Positions 6,416-9,182 of a DNA stretch of 9,182 nt are shown here, piece by piece. The DNA comes from an uncultured Bergeyella sp. (lineage in GTDB: Bacteria; Bacteroidota; Bacteroidia; Flavobacteriales; Weeksellaceae). A program made the position numbers and the translations under genes. The stretch's first letter is position 1. Each line of letters starts with the position of its first letter. The notes beneath the pieces are model-generated. The model did not search any database, was not told where the DNA came from, and saw only the letters and a program-made list of their open reading frames with translations. Location: NCBI GenBank assembly GCA_916710115.1, contig CAKAOY010000036.1, forward strand, positions 1-9,182, written 5' to 3'.

Positions 6416-6431
6416 CAAAAATTAAAAAGCT

Positions 6432-8087
6432 ATGCTTAACAAGATTTTTATACAAAACTATGCACTTATAGACCATCTGAATATTAGTCTAAATCGCGGT
6501 TTGCAGGTTATTACTGGGGAAACTGGGGCTGGTAAATCCATTATTCTTGGAGCTTTGAGGCTGATTTTGGGAGAGCGAGCAGACATAAAATCTATTCAAA
6601 ATACAGAGAATAAAAGTATTATAGAGGTGGAATGCTTGGTATCGCCGAAGTGGAAGCCTTTTTTTGATGAGAAAGACATAGATTTTGATGAAAATACGAT
6701 TATCCGTAGGGAGATTTTGCCGAGCGGAAAGTCTCGAGCTTTTGTGAATGATATGCCTGTTACGCTGGATATTTTGAAGGAACTTTCTACGAAATTGATA
6801 GATATACACTCTCAATTTGAGACATCTAACCTATTTTCGGAGGAGTATCAATTTAAATTGATAGATGGGCTTAGTGAGAATAAAACTCTCATTGTGGAGT
6901 ATCAAAAGAAATTTTTGGACTATAAAAACCTTAGAAAAAACCTCAGTTCGTTGGAGGAAAAATTGAGGGAACTCAATAAGGATTCGGATTATAAAGAGTT
7001 TTTACTTAATGAGTTAGAGGAAGTAGATTTGGATACTTCTAATATAGAAGAGGTACAAAGCCAATTGGAGCTACAAGAAAATGCAGAGTATATTTATGAG
7101 AATCTTTCGCAGGTGTTCCAGCGAGTGGAGCAGGAGGAATTAGGAATGTTGGATTCCTTTATTTACATTAAAAATAAGCTTGCTAAGGTTACGGACTTAT
7201 CATCTCATTTTTTAGATTTACAAGAGAGAATGGAGAGTGTTTTTCTGGATTTTAAAGATGTTATTAATGAATTAGAAAATCGTTCCGAGAGTTTGGAGAT
7301 AGATGTGAAGCCTGAGGTAATCAATAACTTACGGGATAAAGTAAATAAAATGAATGCTCTGTATGCTAAGCATAATGTGAATTCGGTAGCGGAATTAATA
7401 GAGATTCGTGAGCAATTGTCTCACGAGCAAAATTCTTTTAGCGATATAGAATTTGAGATTGAAAATATCAAGGCAGAGATTGAAAATAAGATAGCTGAAA
7501 TGACCATTTTGGCACAGAAACTAAGTGCTAATAGAAAAAAATCGGCACCAAAATTTTCTGAAAAAATAGAGGGGCTTCTCAAAAGATTAGGATTAGAAAA
7601 AGCTAAAATAGAGATACAACTATCAGATAAAGAGGATTTTGTGTTATTTGGTAAAGAGGGTATAGATATTCTGTTTCAGGCAAATACAGGGTTTCCGATG
7701 AAGCCGATACAAACAGCAATCTCTGGTGGAGAACGCTCGCGGGTAATGCTTGCAGTGAAGAAAATTATTGCTGAAAATTTGGAATTACCGACTCTTATTT
7801 TAGATGAGATAGATACAGGAGTCTCTGGAAAAGTAGCTGATGAAATTGGAAAACTAATGAAAGAGATGGCTACAGACATGCAACTTATTGTAATAACCCA
7901 CCTCGCCCAAGTGGCCTCTAAGGGGAATAATAATTATAAGGTATTAAAACAAGATGTAGATGGACGAACAAAATCCACGATAATACCGCTCTCTAAGGAG
8001 GAAAAATTATTAGAAATTGCTCAACTGCTATCAGGTGAAAAAATTACGGAGGCTGCCCTCGAACAAGCAAGGGAATTAATAGGGTAG
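6432..8087 (+). CDS. recN: DNA repair protein RecN
   Basis: RecN is an SMC-like ATPase that acts in the cytoplasm on double-strand breaks, helping to hold ends and sister chromatids for RecA-dependent repair. The 551 residues match the family's normal length. The N-terminal head contains IFIQNYALIDHLNISL and the Walker A motif GETGAGKS (29-36). DIHSQFE (124-130) lies where RecN has its conserved IHGQHE-like motif. A coiled-coil arm runs from about 150 to 370, broken near its middle. The C-terminal head carries the ABC signature SGGERSR (431-437), Walker B LPTLILDEIDTG (452-463) with Glu459 as the likely catalytic base, and the switch His490 in VITHLAQVAS. All ATPase elements are present, so it should be functional. 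The start follows its own -7 box. The channel gene 30 bases downstream probably shares its transcript. Confidence 0.97.
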   Translation: MLNKIFIQNYALIDHLNISLNRGLQVITGETGAGKSIILGALRLILGERADIKSIQNTENKSIIEVECLVSPKWKPFFDEKDIDFDENTIIRREILPSGKSRAFVNDMPVTLDILKELSTKLIDIHSQFETSNLFSEEYQFKLIDGLSENKTLIVEYQKKFLDYKNLRKNLSSLEEKLRELNKDSDYKEFLLNELEEVDLDTSNIEEVQSQLELQENAEYIYENLSQVFQRVEQEELGMLDSFIYIKNKLAKVTDLSSHFLDLQERMESVFLDFKDVINELENRSESLEIDVKPEVINNLRDKVNKMNALYAKHNVNSVAELIEIREQLSHEQNSFSDIEFEIENIKAEIENKIAEMTILAQKLSANRKKSAPKFSEKIEGLLKRLGLEKAKIEIQLSDKEDFVLFGKEGIDILFQANTGFPMKPIQTAISGGERSRVMLAVKKIIAENLELPTLILDEIDTGVSGKVADEIGKLMKEMATDMQLIVITHLAQVASKGNNNYKVLKQDVDGRTKSTIIPLSKEEKLLEIAQLLSGEKITEAALEQARELIG

Positions 8088-8117
8088 TGAAGGAAAAATA
8101 ATATAAATAGGCAATTA

Positions 8118-8978
8118 ATGAGGAATATTATAAAATCTAAGTTTGATATTTTTAAACAAAGAACCTATATCATAATTTATGGAACATCTACCTTTGCAGG
8201 GAAGATGTTTGATATACTGTTACTATTTTTTATTTTAATTAGTGTAGGGTTGGCAATGATGGAGAGTGTGGAGGAAATTAATATGAAACACCATATATTT
8301 CTGATTATTTTGGAGTGGATTATTACTTTTTTTTTCACGATAGAATATATTTTGAGAATTATTACCAATAAAAAAAGGTGGCAGTATATATTTAGTTTTT
8401 ATGGGATTATAGATTTGTTGGCTCTCTTACCGATGTATGTTTCGTTGATAGTGGTAGAATCCAAATTTTTGTTAATAATTAGGGTGTTGAGGTTGCTTCG
8501 TGTATTTAGAATATTGGACTTAGTATCGTTTTCGGACCAAGCGAATGAGCTTTGGACAGCTATACAAGCAAGTCGTACAAAAATATTCGTTTTTATCTAT
8601 TTTGTGTTGGTGCTTAGTGTATTGTTAGGAGCCCTAATGTATGTTGTAGAACCGCATAACAAGTCCTTTACAAGCGTACCCAGAAGTGTCTATTGGTGTA
8701 TTGTAACTCTTACAACAGTTGGGTATGGTGATGTAGTACCGACCTCGGTAGTAGGACAAATAGTTGCCTCTGTGATAATGATTTTGGGATATGGAGTGAT
8801 TGCAGTGCCTACAGGTATTATCACTACGGAATATGGCAAAATAAGAAAACGCCAAGAAGAATATTTTGATAAGAAGGACTCATTAGTATGTTCCTCGTGT
8901 AAGATTTGCTCTCATTGTAGCAATACTCAGCATCTTGCAAATGCCAAGTATTGCCAAAAATGTGGGAATCCTTTGTAG
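8118..8978 (+). CDS. Voltage-gated-type potassium channel (ion transporter) with C-terminal zinc ribbon
   Basis: The 286-residue inner-membrane protein has the six-helix Kv layout: S1 about 31-49, S2 60-82, S3 92-113, S4 117-133, S5 154-177, S6 211-236. S4 carries arginines at 122, 125, 128 and 131, every third residue, the pattern of a voltage sensor. The pore loop contains TLTTVGYGD (197-205), the K+ selectivity filter, so potassium conduction is well supported. A charged linker (240-255) leads to a cytoplasmic tail with cysteines at 258, 261, 264, 267, 279 and 282 ending KYCQKCGNPL, a zinc-ribbon signature. From memory, Bacteroidota relatives have a similar tail, usually with four cysteines. 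It lies 30 bases after recN with no promoter box between. Its stop is one base from the convergent acetyltransferase stop. A tetramer is expected; voltage gating is inferred from S4. Confidence 0.9.
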   Translation: MRNIIKSKFDIFKQRTYIIIYGTSTFAGKMFDILLLFFILISVGLAMMESVEEINMKHHIFLIILEWIITFFFTIEYILRIITNKKRWQYIFSFYGIIDLLALLPMYVSLIVVESKFLLIIRVLRLLRVFRILDLVSFSDQANELWTAIQASRTKIFVFIYFVLVLSVLLGALMYVVEPHNKSFTSVPRSVYWCIVTLTTVGYGDVVPTSVVGQIVASVIMILGYGVIAVPTGIITTEYGKIRKRQEEYFDKKDSLVCSSCKICSHCSNTQHLANAKYCQKCGNPL

Positions 8979-8979
8979 G

Positions 8980-9182
8980 TTAAATTTTGTTGTTTATATA
9001 ATCTTTTGTAGCCTCGTCATTAGAGATAATTTGTGCGGGGTTGCCTATTACGATAGAATTATCAGGAACATCAAAATTAACATAAGAATTTGGGGCAATT
9101 AATACATTGTTTCCAATGTGGATATTTCCAACTATTGGCAACGAAGTTTGGATTGGTACAAATGCAGTAATAGTTGGAAATA
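8980..9182 (-). CDS. Hexapeptide-repeat acetyltransferase (serine acetyltransferase-like), C-terminal part, disrupted by an inverted segment
   Basis: Reading the minus strand back from the stop TAA at 8980-8982 gives a typical left-handed beta-helix end: IVGNIHIGNNVLIAPNSYV, then NFDVPDNSIVIGNPAQII and a short polar tail ending YINNKI. This resembles serine acetyltransferase-like enzymes that transfer acetyl groups from acetyl-CoA; the acceptor cannot be told from the tail. On this strand the hexapeptide phase is lost above 9136, where the frame stays open but reads out of family (TITAFVPIQTSLP). The missing segment PTIGNEVWIGTNAVIVGN is instead encoded on the plus strand at 9128-9181. The start lies outside the window. 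As written, the gene would make an altered helix. It faces the channel gene tail to tail with no terminator in between. The family is secure from the last 50 residues; the enzyme name is tentative. Confidence 0.75.
   Translation of the reverse strand, partial: FPTITAFVPIQTSLPIVGNIHIGNNVLIAPNSYVNFDVPDNSIVIGNPAQIISNDEATKDYINNKI
9123..9182. repeat. 14-bp perfect inverted repeat bracketing a 32-bp segment in reversed orientation
   Basis: TATTTCCAACTATT at 9123-9136 is the exact reverse complement of 9169-9182, the last 14 bases of the window. The 32 bases between (9137-9168) encode GNEVWIGTNAV in the plus-strand frame that begins P-T-I at 9128, whereas the surrounding acetyltransferase is on the minus strand. 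Reversing the segment in place gives a continuous minus-strand reading with perfect six-residue phasing. This could be an invertible or inverted segment, or a fold-back join at a contig end. Confidence 0.85.

Noticed and set aside
6489..6815. Minus-strand 108-residue open frame inside recN
   Set aside because: It overlaps the Walker A region of an unambiguous recN and shows no recognisable domain; a shadow frame.
9128..9182. A separate plus-strand hexapeptide transferase gene starting at the window end
   Set aside because: The plus-strand frame with PTIGNEVWIGTNAVIVGN has no start and no family sequence upstream. It supplies exactly the part missing from the minus-strand gene, so one rearranged gene explains it better than two convergent ones.
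1..9182. CRISPR arrays, tRNA or rRNA genes, insertion sequences, riboswitches
   Set aside because: No direct-repeat arrays, cloverleaf-like segments, transposase motifs or long structured leaders were seen on either strand.

Overview
The window reads as chromosomal DNA from an AT-rich member of the Bacteroidota, most likely order Flavobacteriales; Weeksellaceae is plausible but unproven. Three observations support this. It carries the end of an alternative complex III (act) operon. It carries the run bamD - rpoZ - coaBC - porD - recN, which I recall as a common flavobacterial gene order; PorD belongs to the type IX secretion system, found only in this phylum. Four intergenic regions carry the Bacteroidota -7 promoter box TAnnTTTG just ahead of a gene.

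Layout. Positions 2-1476 hold the last 36 codons of a cytochrome c subunit (ActE-like) and the complete membrane subunit ActF, closed by a strong hairpin terminator (1495-1534). A TetR-family regulator follows (1607-2233), with its own promoter and a palindrome placed as an autoregulatory operator would be. Next come the lipoprotein BamD (2275-3168), RNA polymerase omega (3220-3531, own promoter and terminator), then CoaBC and PorD 14 bases apart behind another promoter. A small orphan phage-repressor-like gene (5904-6308) sits between porD and recN. RecN (6432-8087) is followed after 30 bases by a voltage-gated-type K+ channel with a C-terminal zinc ribbon (8118-8978). One base further on, convergent, is the 3' end of a left-handed beta-helix acetyltransferase on the minus strand. 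No stretch above 300 bases lacks a gene.

Most of the window is ordinary housekeeping: respiratory electron transfer, outer-membrane assembly and secretion, transcription, coenzyme A synthesis, DNA repair and ion transport. I do not see a new multi-gene system.

The most unusual signal is at the extreme right end. The acetyltransferase reads correctly on the minus strand up to a 14-bp inverted repeat. The next piece of the same protein then appears on the PLUS strand, between the repeat arms. Flipping that piece restores a perfectly phased hexapeptide helix. It is either a small intragenic inversion or, at least as likely because the window ends at the last base of the repeat, a fold-back artefact at a contig end. 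Other points of interest are the orphan HTH/coiled-coil gene, the TetR operator candidate, a histidine-every-third-residue stretch in ActF, and the six-cysteine tail of the channel.
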